Origin: Chryseobacterium viscerum
Lineage (GTDB): Bacteria; Bacteroidota; Bacteroidia; Flavobacteriales; Weeksellaceae
Assembly: GCF_025949665.1 (NCBI RefSeq)
Contig: NZ_JAPDFT010000001.1
Coordinates: forward strand, 2,108,001 to 2,172,000
Length of the DNA: 64,000 bases
Reading direction: 5' to 3'
Of this stretch, positions 41,092-50,356 are shown piece by piece (within the stretch, counting starts at the first letter, position 1; the number at the start of each line of letters is the position of its first letter). The position numbers and the translations under genes are program-made. The notes beneath the pieces are model-generated. The model had not been told where the DNA came from. It ran no database searches and saw only the letters and a list, made by a program, of their open reading frames with translations.

Positions 41092-41132
41092 GATTTTTTT
41101 TTCTGTTTTTGGACCTCTTGTCCTCATTTTCA

Positions 41133-41942
41133 TTATTTATTTTGATAGACTCTCACGTAGTCTATGTAATACTTCTGTGGAAAAATAGTATCATCAATCC
41201 CTTCTTTTCCACCCCAAAATCCTCCTACAGCAAGATTTAGAATGATAAAATAAGGTCTGTCAAAAGGCCATGCCTCTTTATTTTCCTCTTTATTTTCATA
41301 GGTGAAAAATTTCTGGTCATCTATGTAAACGTCAATCTTTTCCGGGGTCCAGTCTGCTTTATAGACATGGAATTTTTCGCTGGCATCCTTTACAAACAAA
41401 GTATCTGTTTTCTGTGTTCCCTGAATATGGTTGTATTTTTTAGTATGGACGGAAGCATGTATAAATCCCTGGTTGTATCCTACATGTTCCATAATATCCA
41501 ATTCACCATCATCCGGCCATTTTTTCATATTCTCACTCATCATCCAGATTGCCGGCCAGGTTCCTCGACCTTTGGGAAGCTTTGCTCTTACTTCTATGGT
41601 TCCATATTGAAAAGCAAATTTTCCTTTGGTTAAAAGTCTTGCGGAAGTATATTTTTTGTTTTCCCAGTTTTCTTTTTTGGCTTCAATAATCAGATTTCCT
41701 TTTTCCATTCTGGCATTTTCAAGCCTGTTTTTGGTATAAAACTGAGCTTCTTCATTTCCAAAACCGCTTCCTCCGGTATCATAATTCCATTTTAATGAAT
41801 CCGGAAGTCCTTTACCATTAAATTCATCACTCCAGATCATGGTTCTGTGAGAATCAGGTTTATGGGAAACACAATTCAAAACAGAAAAGAAGAAAGCTCC
41901 TGCTGCACATATTTTGATGATATTTTTAGCTTTGAAATTCAT
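41133..41942 (-). CDS. GH16 lipoprotein beta-glucanase (laminarinase-like)
   Basis: The 269-residue lipoprotein has a lipobox ending in SVLNC near residue 24. The GH16 fold includes MIWSDEFNG, WPAIWMMSENMKKWPDDGELDIMEHVGYNQGFIHASVHT (catalytic E-x-D-x-M-E) and the C-terminal ILNLAVGGFWGG. GH16 laminarinases cleave internal beta-1,3-glucan bonds. It is probably anchored to the outer membrane. Its stop overlaps an upstream ATG of the following GH30 gene. Confidence 0.93.
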   Translation of the reverse strand: MNFKAKNIIKICAAGAFFFSVLNCVSHKPDSHRTMIWSDEFNGKGLPDSLKWNYDTGGSGFGNEEAQFYTKNRLENARMEKGNLIIEAKKENWENKKYTSARLLTKGKFAFQYGTIEVRAKLPKGRGTWPAIWMMSENMKKWPDDGELDIMEHVGYNQGFIHASVHTKKYNHIQGTQKTDTLFVKDASEKFHVYKADWTPEKIDVYIDDQKFFTYENKEENKEAWPFDRPYFIILNLAVGGFWGGKEGIDDTIFPQKYYIDYVRVYQNK

Positions 41943-41959
41943 GTGTATTAGGTTTTAAG

Positions 41960-42021
41960 TTTTGGCTAAAGCCATTTTTCTGACGTTTTAATGAGCGGGT
42001 TAAAACCCGCTCCTATTGAAT
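41960..42021 (+). repeat. CTATTGA hairpin element, copy C, inside the glucan operon
   Basis: TTTTGGCTAAAGCCA is followed by the strong perfect hairpin GAGCGGGT-TAAA-ACCCGCTC (41993-42012) and CCTATTGAAT. It fills the 85 bp gap between the GH3 and GH16 genes of one operon. Confidence 0.85.
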
Positions 42022-42027
42022 TGAATT

Positions 42028-44250
42028 TTATTTCGTCCAGTTAATTCTTTTGGTCTGCACATTTTGAGAGTTGGTTCCAATCATAATATCAAATTCTCCT
42101 CCTTCCCAGTCAAAATTCAGATTATCATCAAAGAATTTCAAATCTTCCGGGGTAAGCTTAAAATCTATCTTTTTACTTTCTCCTTTTTTGATGAATACTT
42201 TCTGGAATCCTTTCAACTCTTTTACCGGTCTTACTACTTTCCCTAAAAGATCTCTGATATAAAGCTGAACAACCTCTTCACCATCATATTTCCCTGTGTT
42301 GGAAATGGTAACACTGATATTCAGGGTCTGATTTCCTGTAAGGCTTGCAGAGCTTAAAACCATATCAGAATATTTGAAATCTGTATAGCTTAAGCCATAT
42401 CCAAACGGATATTTCGGATCATTATCAAGGTCTATATATGCGGAAACATAGTTTCTGTCTGTATTATTTTTTGCCGGTCTTCCTGTATTATAATGATTGT
42501 AATACACGGGAATCTGGCCTTCTGTTCTCGGAAAGCTCATTGGAAGTTTCCCACCTGGATTCACAGTACCGAAAAGAACATCTGCAATAGAGTTTCCTGC
42601 TTCAGTTCCCAACCACCATGTGTACATGATGGCAGGAATATTGTCTGATGCCCAGTTGAAAATCAGAGGTCTTCCGGCATTGATCATCAGAATAATTGGT
42701 TTACCTGTTTTGGCAATTTCTTTCAACAAATCTTCCTGAACGCCTGTAAACCCAATATTACTTCTGCTTTTTGCTTCTCCGCTCATCGCGTGACCTTCTC
42801 CCAATGTCAAAATAACAACATCCGCTTTTTTTGCTGTTTCAACGGCTTCTGCAAACTGGCTTTTATCCTGATCATCAACGTTACAGCCTTTAGCATATAA
42901 TAAAGTAGAGTTTTTATCCAGCTGATTTTTAATTCCGTCAAATTGTGAAACAATTCTTTGATTATCGTCTTTGAATGCAATAGACCAGAATCCGTGATTT
43001 GCCACTGTTTCTTTACCGAAAGGTCCGATCAGGGCAACTGTTTTTACCGTTTTTGAGAGGGGAAGAATATTTCCCTGATTTTTAAGAAGAACAATACTTT
43101 TTGATCCGAATTCTCTTCCGAATTTTCTGTTCTCCTGATTATCGGTCTGTTCTTTCTGCCTCTTTTCATTACTGAATCGGTAAGGATCATCGAAAAGGCC
43201 CATTTCAAATTTTTTGGTTAAAATTCTTCCCGTTGCATCATCTACCAGTTTTGGATCTACTTTCCCTTCTTTCACCAGCTTTGGAAGTTCTGCCATATAG
43301 ACACGGCTTTCCATATCCATATCACTTCCTCCTTGTATTGCTCTTTCTGCGGCTTCGTTAGCATCTTTGGCATAACCGTGAGGAACCATTTCTCCAATAC
43401 TTCCCCAATCTGAAACCACAAAACCTTTATAGTTCCATTTTCCTTTTAGCAGATCTCTCTGAATATATTTGTTGGCCGTGGCCGGAATTCCGTTGATATC
43501 ATTGAAAGAGTTCATAAAAGTAGCTACTCCTGCTTCTGCTGCGGCTTTGAATGGTGGAAGGTAAGTTTCATTCAACTGTCTGAGACTCATATCTACAGAA
43601 TTGTAATCCCTTCCACCTACAGCGGCTCCATATGCTGCAAAATGCTTTGCACAGGCCATTACCGCATCAAGACTTCCTAAACCTCTGCCCTGAAATCCTT
43701 TGATTCTTGCTAATCCTATTTTTGTTCCAAGGTAGGTATCTTCCCCGGAACCTTCCATTACTCTTCCCCATCTGGGATCTCTGGCAATATCCACCATGGG
43801 AGCAAAAGTCCAGTGAATACCATAAGCAGCAGCTTCTGTAGCGGCAATTCTTTCCGATTTTTCTATCATTCCCATATCCCAGCTTGCCGCCTGTCCCAGG
43901 TTCACCGGAAATGTGGTGCGATATCCATGGATAACATCCTGCCCGAACAATAGAGGAATTTTCAGCCTTGACTGCATCGCCAGTTTCTGGAATGATCTGG
44001 TTTCTTCTGACCCTACCACATTCAGCATAGAACCTACTTTACCTTTTTTAATTTCTTCCAAAACGGCTGCTGAATTAGATTTCTGAGGCCCTGTAGCATA
44101 TTCAAACCCACTGTACTGGACCATCTGCCCTACTTTTTCTTCAAGGGTCATTTTAGACAGCAATTCTGCTACTTTCTGATCAATTGTCTTTTGTCCGTAA
44201 GCATTCAATCCCAATGCGGAAAATGCCAGTAAGAAATAAACTCTTTTCAT
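42028..44250 (-). CDS. bglX: GH3 beta-glucosidase (BglX-like)
   Basis: The 740-residue secreted protein has a short signal peptide (MKRVYFLLAFSALGLNAYGQ), then the GH3 N-terminal barrel with VGSMLNVVG, LLFGQDVIHGYRTTFP and the nucleophile Asp in KGFVVSDWGSIGEM. The second domain carries VVILTLGEGHAMSGEAKSR, and a C-terminal fibronectin-III-like domain follows. It releases glucose from oligosaccharides made by GH16 and GH30. The length and motifs match periplasmic BglX. Confidence 0.95.
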   Translation of the reverse strand: MKRVYFLLAFSALGLNAYGQKTIDQKVAELLSKMTLEEKVGQMVQYSGFEYATGPQKSNSAAVLEEIKKGKVGSMLNVVGSEETRSFQKLAMQSRLKIPLLFGQDVIHGYRTTFPVNLGQAASWDMGMIEKSERIAATEAAAYGIHWTFAPMVDIARDPRWGRVMEGSGEDTYLGTKIGLARIKGFQGRGLGSLDAVMACAKHFAAYGAAVGGRDYNSVDMSLRQLNETYLPPFKAAAEAGVATFMNSFNDINGIPATANKYIQRDLLKGKWNYKGFVVSDWGSIGEMVPHGYAKDANEAAERAIQGGSDMDMESRVYMAELPKLVKEGKVDPKLVDDATGRILTKKFEMGLFDDPYRFSNEKRQKEQTDNQENRKFGREFGSKSIVLLKNQGNILPLSKTVKTVALIGPFGKETVANHGFWSIAFKDDNQRIVSQFDGIKNQLDKNSTLLYAKGCNVDDQDKSQFAEAVETAKKADVVILTLGEGHAMSGEAKSRSNIGFTGVQEDLLKEIAKTGKPIILMINAGRPLIFNWASDNIPAIMYTWWLGTEAGNSIADVLFGTVNPGGKLPMSFPRTEGQIPVYYNHYNTGRPAKNNTDRNYVSAYIDLDNDPKYPFGYGLSYTDFKYSDMVLSSASLTGNQTLNISVTISNTGKYDGEEVVQLYIRDLLGKVVRPVKELKGFQKVFIKKGESKKIDFKLTPEDLKFFDDNLNFDWEGGEFDIMIGTNSQNVQTKRINWTK

Positions 44251-44259
44251 AGTATCAAA

Positions 44260-45684
44260 TTAAAAAATATAGGTTGCTGTAGAACGTCCTGAAATTGTTA
44301 CAGCAGCGGTTTTCCCGGCAAATTTAATATTAAAATTCTCATCTGAAGGGCTATCGTTCTGCACAATTAAAACTATTTTCCCAAATTGAGTCTTAAAAGC
44401 CGCAGTTGAAAGCTTATCCGTCTGTGTGGACGCAATACGCTGAGATCCTGCCGGAACAAATTTCGAAGCATGGGCAATAATATAGTAGGAAACATTTCTT
44501 GTGAAGTTTTCGCTATCGGAAACTGTAATGGCTCCTTTACATTCTGTACACCCGCCTTCTGTATGTGGGGCAAATTTTGGATCGTTGGCAAGATTCCATT
44601 CTAAAGCAATTTTGCTCCAGTTTCTCATAGAACCTATGATTACATTTTTGGTGTGCCAGTTCAGATCTTCGGTAAAAGTTCCTTTTGAACCGGTCCATTG
44701 TTCGGTAAAGTATAGATTCTTGTTTGGAAAAGCATCATGTACCGTACTTAATGCAGAAATATCTCCTTCGTACAAATGAAAAGCAGATCCGTCTATATAC
44801 TGATTAGCTTCAGAATCTTTTAAAATATCAATAGCATATTCAGGTTTGTTGCAATTATGATCGTAGACAACAATTTTGGTAGTGATTCCGTTGGTTTTAA
44901 AAACCGGACCAAGATGGTTCTTAATGAAATCTCCCTGTTGCTCAGACGGCATATACAAACTCGGGTTATTTCCCGGATGTAGAGGTTCATTCTGAGGGGT
45001 TACTGCATCAATGATAATACCCTCCTTTTTCATTCCCTGGATATATTTTACAAAATATTGGGCATATGTTCCATAAAATTCGGGTTTCAGACTTCCTCCT
45101 TTTGACTTCCCATTGTCTTTCATCCATACCGGAGCTGACCACGGTGCAGCAATGATTTTAATAGAAGGATTGATCGTCAGAATTTCTTTCAGCATAGCAA
45201 TCAACGCTTTATCTTTTGCCAGGCTAAAATTTGAAAGAGAGGGATCAGTCTGTCCTTCAGGCAGATCATCGTATGAAAATACTTCGCCATCAAGATCGGA
45301 AGCACCAATACTAAGTCTTAAATAGCTGATGGAGATTGAATTTTTATCCTTTCCAAAGAGTTCGTTAAGCAGCGCTTTTCTTTTGGAAGGCGACAATCTG
45401 TTGATTACCTCAACACTTCCTCCTGTTAATGTATAGCCAAAGCCATCAACATATTGAAACTTTTGAGAATCATCAATTTCAATATTCTGGAAGCTATTGG
45501 TATTATTTACAAATTTAACCGAGGTCTGCTGCTGTAATTTTACACTTTCATCACCTTTTGTAAGCCAGTACTGCACTTCATTTCCCTTATTGGATGCTAC
45601 TGAAGTACACGACAAAGAAAAAAGGGCCACACCACTAAGTAGTGCGGCACCTCTAAAGAAACTATATAAGTTGTGAAACTTCAT
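44260..45684 (-). CDS. GH30 lipoprotein (beta-1,6-glucanase-like), proximal
   Basis: The 474-residue protein has a lipoprotein signal ending FSLSC. The GH30 pattern is clear: VDGFGYTLTGGSVEVINRLSP, YLRLSIGASDLDGEVFSYDD, IAAPWSAPVWMKDNG, acid/base Glu in DAVTPQNEPLHPGNNPS and nucleophile Glu in YFTEQWTGSKG. This resembles GH30_3 enzymes active on beta-1,6-glucan. It follows susD by 3 nt and the GH3 gene follows it by 9 nt. Two non-identical GH30 enzymes in one operon suggest different chain-length preferences. Confidence 0.92.
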   Translation of the reverse strand: MKFHNLYSFFRGAALLSGVALFSLSCTSVASNKGNEVQYWLTKGDESVKLQQQTSVKFVNNTNSFQNIEIDDSQKFQYVDGFGYTLTGGSVEVINRLSPSKRKALLNELFGKDKNSISISYLRLSIGASDLDGEVFSYDDLPEGQTDPSLSNFSLAKDKALIAMLKEILTINPSIKIIAAPWSAPVWMKDNGKSKGGSLKPEFYGTYAQYFVKYIQGMKKEGIIIDAVTPQNEPLHPGNNPSLYMPSEQQGDFIKNHLGPVFKTNGITTKIVVYDHNCNKPEYAIDILKDSEANQYIDGSAFHLYEGDISALSTVHDAFPNKNLYFTEQWTGSKGTFTEDLNWHTKNVIIGSMRNWSKIALEWNLANDPKFAPHTEGGCTECKGAITVSDSENFTRNVSYYIIAHASKFVPAGSQRIASTQTDKLSTAAFKTQFGKIVLIVQNDSPSDENFNIKFAGKTAAVTISGRSTATYIF

Positions 45685-45687
45685 GTG

Positions 45688-47259
45688 TTAGTAACCAGGA
45701 TTTTGTTTTAAAGCTGTATTCGGCAATTCATTGAAAGGAATTGGAAGAATTTCATTTTTATTGGCTTTAAACCCCTTGAAGGCAAGCTTAGAAGGAGCAT
45801 CTCCCCATCTGACAAGATCAAACCATCTGTGTCCTTCTCCTGCGAGCTCTCTTCTTCTTTCATCTTTAATAGCCTGTAAAGAAACCGGAACCGATGGTAA
45901 GCCTACTCTTGTTCTTACGGCATCTAATAAAGCCTGGGCTCTTGCCCCTGCACCACCTAAAGCTTCTGCTTCCATCAGATAAGTATCTGCTAATCTTATA
46001 GCAATATAATTCTGTCTGAAATTCAGCTCAGCCGGACCTGGAAGTGAGCTTTTTAAAGCATTCGTAGGTAAATATTTATTAAGGAAATATCCTGTATCTG
46101 CAAAAGCAGGAGCATAAGTGACTTTACCTTCTGTCACCAGTTTTTTTGCATTGAAAACCGTTACATCCAGTCTTGGATCTCCCTGCATAAAACTTACAAA
46201 ATTCTCTGTTACAGTATTAAATGCCCATCCTGAATAGATATCTGGTGCATTATTACCCGGGACATTTTTCAGTGAGTAAGAACGAGGGCCAACCATTACA
46301 TTGATGGAGTTTCCTTCATCTTTTCCCTGTCCCCAGAACCCCCAGTCGGAACTTCCTTTGTTGGTATGCATTATTTCAAGGATAGATTCTGATAAGAATT
46401 TGTATTTATTCGGATCCTGATCAGTTTCCAGAGCAACTTTAAATAAATCTGCATAATCTGCTACAAGCTTGTATCCATACTGGCTGGTCCCTCCCGGTGT
46501 GCCATTTACTTCGGCAAACTGAGCCGCTGCTTGAGGCATTTTTTTATCATAAAGATAAATTTTACCCAATATAGCTCTGGCCGTTCCCTGAGTGATACGT
46601 CCTTTATCACTGATACTAGGTGTCATCATCAGGTCAGGAATAGCAGCGAGTATATCACTTTCTATCTGCGTATAAACATCACTAGGCTTAGCCTGTGGAA
46701 TATTCCAGTAATCGTCATCAAACTTTATGGTTTTAAGAATTAAAGGAATATTTCCAAACATTCTTAATAATTCAAAATAATATAAAGAACGGAGAACTTT
46801 GGCTTCTGCAATATATCTCTTTTTAAGATCTTCATTCATATTTGCTCCCGGAACTCTTTCTATTAGGAGGTTCGCACGTGCAATTCCCTGATAATAATCT
46901 TTCCAGTAGCTGGCAGGCATCGTATTCGGGTTAATCATATAATTGTTCAATCCCTGGATACCCGCACCATCATTTGAGCTTCCACCACCGGAATAAAAGT
47001 CATCAGATCCTGCATTAAAGAAAGTAACTGTATTCTCGAATCCGCTGGAATATTTTCTTAAAACATCATATACGGAAATCAGTGCACTAAAAGACTGCTG
47101 CTCATTCTGAAAATACAGATCAGTATTAAAAGATCCTGAATTCTGTACATCATCCAGATAGGAATCACTACAACCTATATTGGTAAAACTAAGACCTGTC
47201 AGAAACGCAACGGCAAGTCCTTTATATATAAAATTCTTATTTTTCATTTTGTTGGTCAT
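45688..47259 (-). CDS. SusD/RagB-family glycan-binding lipoprotein
   Basis: The 523-residue outer-membrane lipoprotein has a lipobox LSFTNIGC and the SusD features: SDSYLDDVQNSGSFNTDLYF, YWKDYYQGIARANLLIERVPG, RSLYYFELLRMFGNIPLI, FRQNYIAIRLADTYLMEAEALGG, RRRELAGEGHRWFDLVRW. SusD proteins cap the SusC channel and hand over glycan. It overlaps the SusC stop (TAATG at 47259), so ATG 47259 is used; a second ATG five codons on is possible. The ligand is presumably a beta-glucan. Confidence 0.95.
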   Translation of the reverse strand: MTNKMKNKNFIYKGLAVAFLTGLSFTNIGCSDSYLDDVQNSGSFNTDLYFQNEQQSFSALISVYDVLRKYSSGFENTVTFFNAGSDDFYSGGGSSNDGAGIQGLNNYMINPNTMPASYWKDYYQGIARANLLIERVPGANMNEDLKKRYIAEAKVLRSLYYFELLRMFGNIPLILKTIKFDDDYWNIPQAKPSDVYTQIESDILAAIPDLMMTPSISDKGRITQGTARAILGKIYLYDKKMPQAAAQFAEVNGTPGGTSQYGYKLVADYADLFKVALETDQDPNKYKFLSESILEIMHTNKGSSDWGFWGQGKDEGNSINVMVGPRSYSLKNVPGNNAPDIYSGWAFNTVTENFVSFMQGDPRLDVTVFNAKKLVTEGKVTYAPAFADTGYFLNKYLPTNALKSSLPGPAELNFRQNYIAIRLADTYLMEAEALGGAGARAQALLDAVRTRVGLPSVPVSLQAIKDERRRELAGEGHRWFDLVRWGDAPSKLAFKGFKANKNEILPIPFNELPNTALKQNPGY

Positions 47260-50180
47260 TAAAATTGAATATTAGCTCCTATCAGGAATGTTCTGGCTTG
47301 AGGATAATACGCTCTGTCTACCCCGATAATATCCTGCTCAGAATTGTTTCTTCCTGCAATTTCCGGATCATATCCGGTATATTTCGTGAAAGTAAGCAGG
47401 TTTTCTCCTGTGATATATAGCCTTACTTTACTCATTCCAAAGCGTTTAGTAACATCCTGAGGAATGGTATAGCCTAACTGAACAATTTTCAAACGTACAT
47501 AATCTCCTTTCTGAAGATAATAATTAGACATCCATGAATAGTTATGATTAGGGTCATTACGGGTAATTCTCGGATTATCATTGGTAGATCCTTCACCTGT
47601 CCATCGGTCTAAGATTCTTGTCTGGTAATTCGCATCAGGAATATCTAATCTTCTCAACCCCTGGAAAATCTTGTTACCAGCCTGCCCTTGTGCAAACATC
47701 ATCAGGTCAAAATTCTTATAGCTCATGTTCACGGTAAGTCCAAAAGTATATTTTGGAATAGAGCTTCCTAAGTTTACTTTATCATTATCATCAATTTTCC
47801 CATCTCCGTTATTATCCTGCCAGATAAAGTCTCCAGGTTTTGCATCAGGTAGTAATTTTACTCCATTGGCATTTACGTAATTATCAATTTGTGCCTGATT
47901 CTGGAAAACCCCGCTATAAGTCTGCCCGTAAAATGATCCGTAAGGCTGCCCTACTGCTACTCTGGATACAGCTCCCATGGTCTGGAAAGAAGCCAGGTTG
48001 AAGTATTCAATATCATCCTCTAATCTAAGAACTTTGTTTTTTATGGTAGCAAAGTTACCATTCACCGAGATGGTGAAATCTTCCCAGTTCTTTTTATAAC
48101 CTAATTCAAGTTCAACACCTGTGTTTTCCATATCTCCAACGTTTGACCAAGGTAGGTTAGGAACCCCTACATAACCAGGAATATTGATTTGTCTAAGGAT
48201 ATCGGTTGTTTTCTTCTTGTACCAGTCTGCGGTCAGGGTAAAGTTGTTGAATAATTTTAAGTCTGCAGCAATGTTCAGCTGACTTGTCTGCTCCCATTTC
48301 AGGTTGGGATTTTCCATTGTACTTGGTGCATAACCAATGATAATATTATTACTGGAGTTGGTATAATTACTTCCAGAAACCATGAAACTTGCAAATCTGA
48401 AGTTATCCATTTCATCATTTCCTAATACTCCATAACCTCCTCTCAACTTCAGGTTATTTACTACTTTATTCTCCGGCCAGAAGTTTTCTTTATGAACATT
48501 CCATCCTAAGGACATTGACGGGAAAGTTCCCCAATGCTGATTCGTTGCAAACTTTGAAGAACCATCTCTACGAATTGTTCCTGTAAATAAATATTTGTCT
48601 GCATAATCATAAATAATTCTACCAAAATAAGATGCTTTACGGGTTTGAATCCCATCCCATCCTGTTGCAGTAATATTATCCTGAGGAATATTAAAATTGA
48701 AAGAAGCATCCTGCCAGTTATCAATAGGCAGATTACTGTATGTCAGACTAGCTCCGCCAGCGATGTTGTATCGGTATACTCCCTGTCCTATCATAATGTT
48801 GATATTATGATCACCAAACTTATTCTGATAGGTTAATGTATTTTCCATGCTCCACTCAAACTTATTTTCGTCTACCTTATTCAGGCTGTTGAAGCTGGTA
48901 TTGTTAAAATTGGGGCTTAAATAGTATTTCGGGGTGAAAGTACGGCTTCCCCAATAGGATTTCTTACCATTTAAACTTGTTTTGAAGGTGAAGTGATCCA
49001 GAAACTTAAGTTCGGCAAAAACATTTCCCACGAAATCATCTGACCAGTTATAATTCCCCTGCTGTAAGTGGCGGAAAGCCTGAGGGTTGGTCATTTCATT
49101 GTTTACATATCTTGAAATTCCATAAGGGCGTCCCTCAGAATCGCGGATGATGTAAGGATTGGTATAGCCGCTTGGATCTACCATTGACCAGTCTGTTACC
49201 ACTACCGGAGTGATAGGATCCAGGTTAACTGCTGAAGCCAATGGACCTCCAAATTCCTCATTGGCACTTACTCCCTGAGATTTTACGTGTGTATAAGCAA
49301 AGGTTTGACCTATCGTCAGGTAATCAGTAACTTTATGGGTTGAGTTGAATCTGGCATTAATTCTTTTGTAATTGGAAATATCACTCATTACAATACCCGT
49401 CTGGTCAAAATATCCAAATGATGTATAGTATGTTGATTTTTCATTACCTCCTGTAATGCTTACTTCGTGAGAAGATTTTTCACCTGTCCCGAAAATAGCA
49501 TCCTGCCAGTCGGTTCCTTTTCCAAATGATTCCGGATTAGTAAATCTAGGAGTTCCTCCATCATTTACAAAACCTTCATTGATAATTTTAGCATATTGTG
49601 TAGCATCCAGAAGATCCAGCTTTTTTGAAGCATTTGAAAAACCATAAAACCCATTATACGAAAGGGTCAGTTTTCCTTTTTTTCCTTTTTTAGTAGTAAC
49701 CAGGATTACTCCTTTTGCAGCAGAAACACCGTAGATTGCGGATGAAGCACCATCTTTTAATACTTCAATACTTTCTATATCCGACTGGTTAAGCCATCCG
49801 ATATTGTCTACTACAATACCGTCTACTACCCATAGAGGACTGTTACTTCCTGCACCAAAACTGGTAATACCCCTTACACGTACAGTAGCAGCAGCTCCAG
49901 GCTGTCCTGAGTTCGTCACTACAGAAACTCCGGCAGCCCTTCCTTGTAATACCTGTTCTGGCTTACCGGATGGAATATTCTCAATATCGCTGGCTTTAAT
50001 ACTTGCTATAGCACCTGTCACATTACTCTTTTTCTGAGTACCGTAGCCAATCACTACAACTTCGTCTATTTTGTTTTCTTTAGCAATTGTGTCCTTCGCC
50101 TTGGTGGTCTGGGCACTGAAGTTGGCCGTAAAATAGAGGACGGCAACCACTCCTACGCTTCGTGATATTCTTACATTCAT
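47259..50180 (-). CDS. SusC/RagA-family TonB-dependent glycan transporter
   Basis: The 973-residue outer-membrane protein has a signal peptide, a TonB-box-like DEVVVIGYGTQKK near residue 39 and a plug domain (SIKASDIENIPSGKPEQVLQGRAAGVSVV, IESIEVLKDGASSAIYGVSAAKGVILVTTKKG). A beta-barrel with the conserved C-terminal aromatic end follows. Unlike many SusC proteins it lacks the ~100-residue CarboxypepD_reg-like N-terminal domain. It is the first gene of the glucan operon, and the gap upstream holds the palindrome at 50199-50211. Confidence 0.95.
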   Translation of the reverse strand: MNVRISRSVGVVAVLYFTANFSAQTTKAKDTIAKENKIDEVVVIGYGTQKKSNVTGAIASIKASDIENIPSGKPEQVLQGRAAGVSVVTNSGQPGAAATVRVRGITSFGAGSNSPLWVVDGIVVDNIGWLNQSDIESIEVLKDGASSAIYGVSAAKGVILVTTKKGKKGKLTLSYNGFYGFSNASKKLDLLDATQYAKIINEGFVNDGGTPRFTNPESFGKGTDWQDAIFGTGEKSSHEVSITGGNEKSTYYTSFGYFDQTGIVMSDISNYKRINARFNSTHKVTDYLTIGQTFAYTHVKSQGVSANEEFGGPLASAVNLDPITPVVVTDWSMVDPSGYTNPYIIRDSEGRPYGISRYVNNEMTNPQAFRHLQQGNYNWSDDFVGNVFAELKFLDHFTFKTSLNGKKSYWGSRTFTPKYYLSPNFNNTSFNSLNKVDENKFEWSMENTLTYQNKFGDHNINIMIGQGVYRYNIAGGASLTYSNLPIDNWQDASFNFNIPQDNITATGWDGIQTRKASYFGRIIYDYADKYLFTGTIRRDGSSKFATNQHWGTFPSMSLGWNVHKENFWPENKVVNNLKLRGGYGVLGNDEMDNFRFASFMVSGSNYTNSSNNIIIGYAPSTMENPNLKWEQTSQLNIAADLKLFNNFTLTADWYKKKTTDILRQINIPGYVGVPNLPWSNVGDMENTGVELELGYKKNWEDFTISVNGNFATIKNKVLRLEDDIEYFNLASFQTMGAVSRVAVGQPYGSFYGQTYSGVFQNQAQIDNYVNANGVKLLPDAKPGDFIWQDNNGDGKIDDNDKVNLGSSIPKYTFGLTVNMSYKNFDLMMFAQGQAGNKIFQGLRRLDIPDANYQTRILDRWTGEGSTNDNPRITRNDPNHNYSWMSNYYLQKGDYVRLKIVQLGYTIPQDVTKRFGMSKVRLYITGENLLTFTKYTGYDPEIAGRNNSEQDIIGVDRAYYPQARTFLIGANIQF

Positions 50181-50198
50181 ATACAGTTATTGTTTAAT

Positions 50199-50211
50199 TC
50201 TCAAATTGAGA
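50199..50211. promoter_or_regulatory. Candidate operator of the glucan locus
   Basis: TCTCAA-A-TTGAGA is a perfect 13 bp palindrome, 19 bp upstream of the SusC start in the divergent gap. It could be the binding site of the Nudix/winged-helix regulator; no second copy is seen in the gap. Confidence 0.4.
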
Positions 50212-50356
50212 CAATAAAAATATATTTTTTTTCAATTAATTAACATTCTATTCATAAATATTTTAATTTTTCTTTTATTTTTCAGGGTTAGAAGCCCTAT
50301 CTTCGCATCAATATTTCATAAATTTTCACAAAAAAACAATAAAGAAGTCTCCCAAA

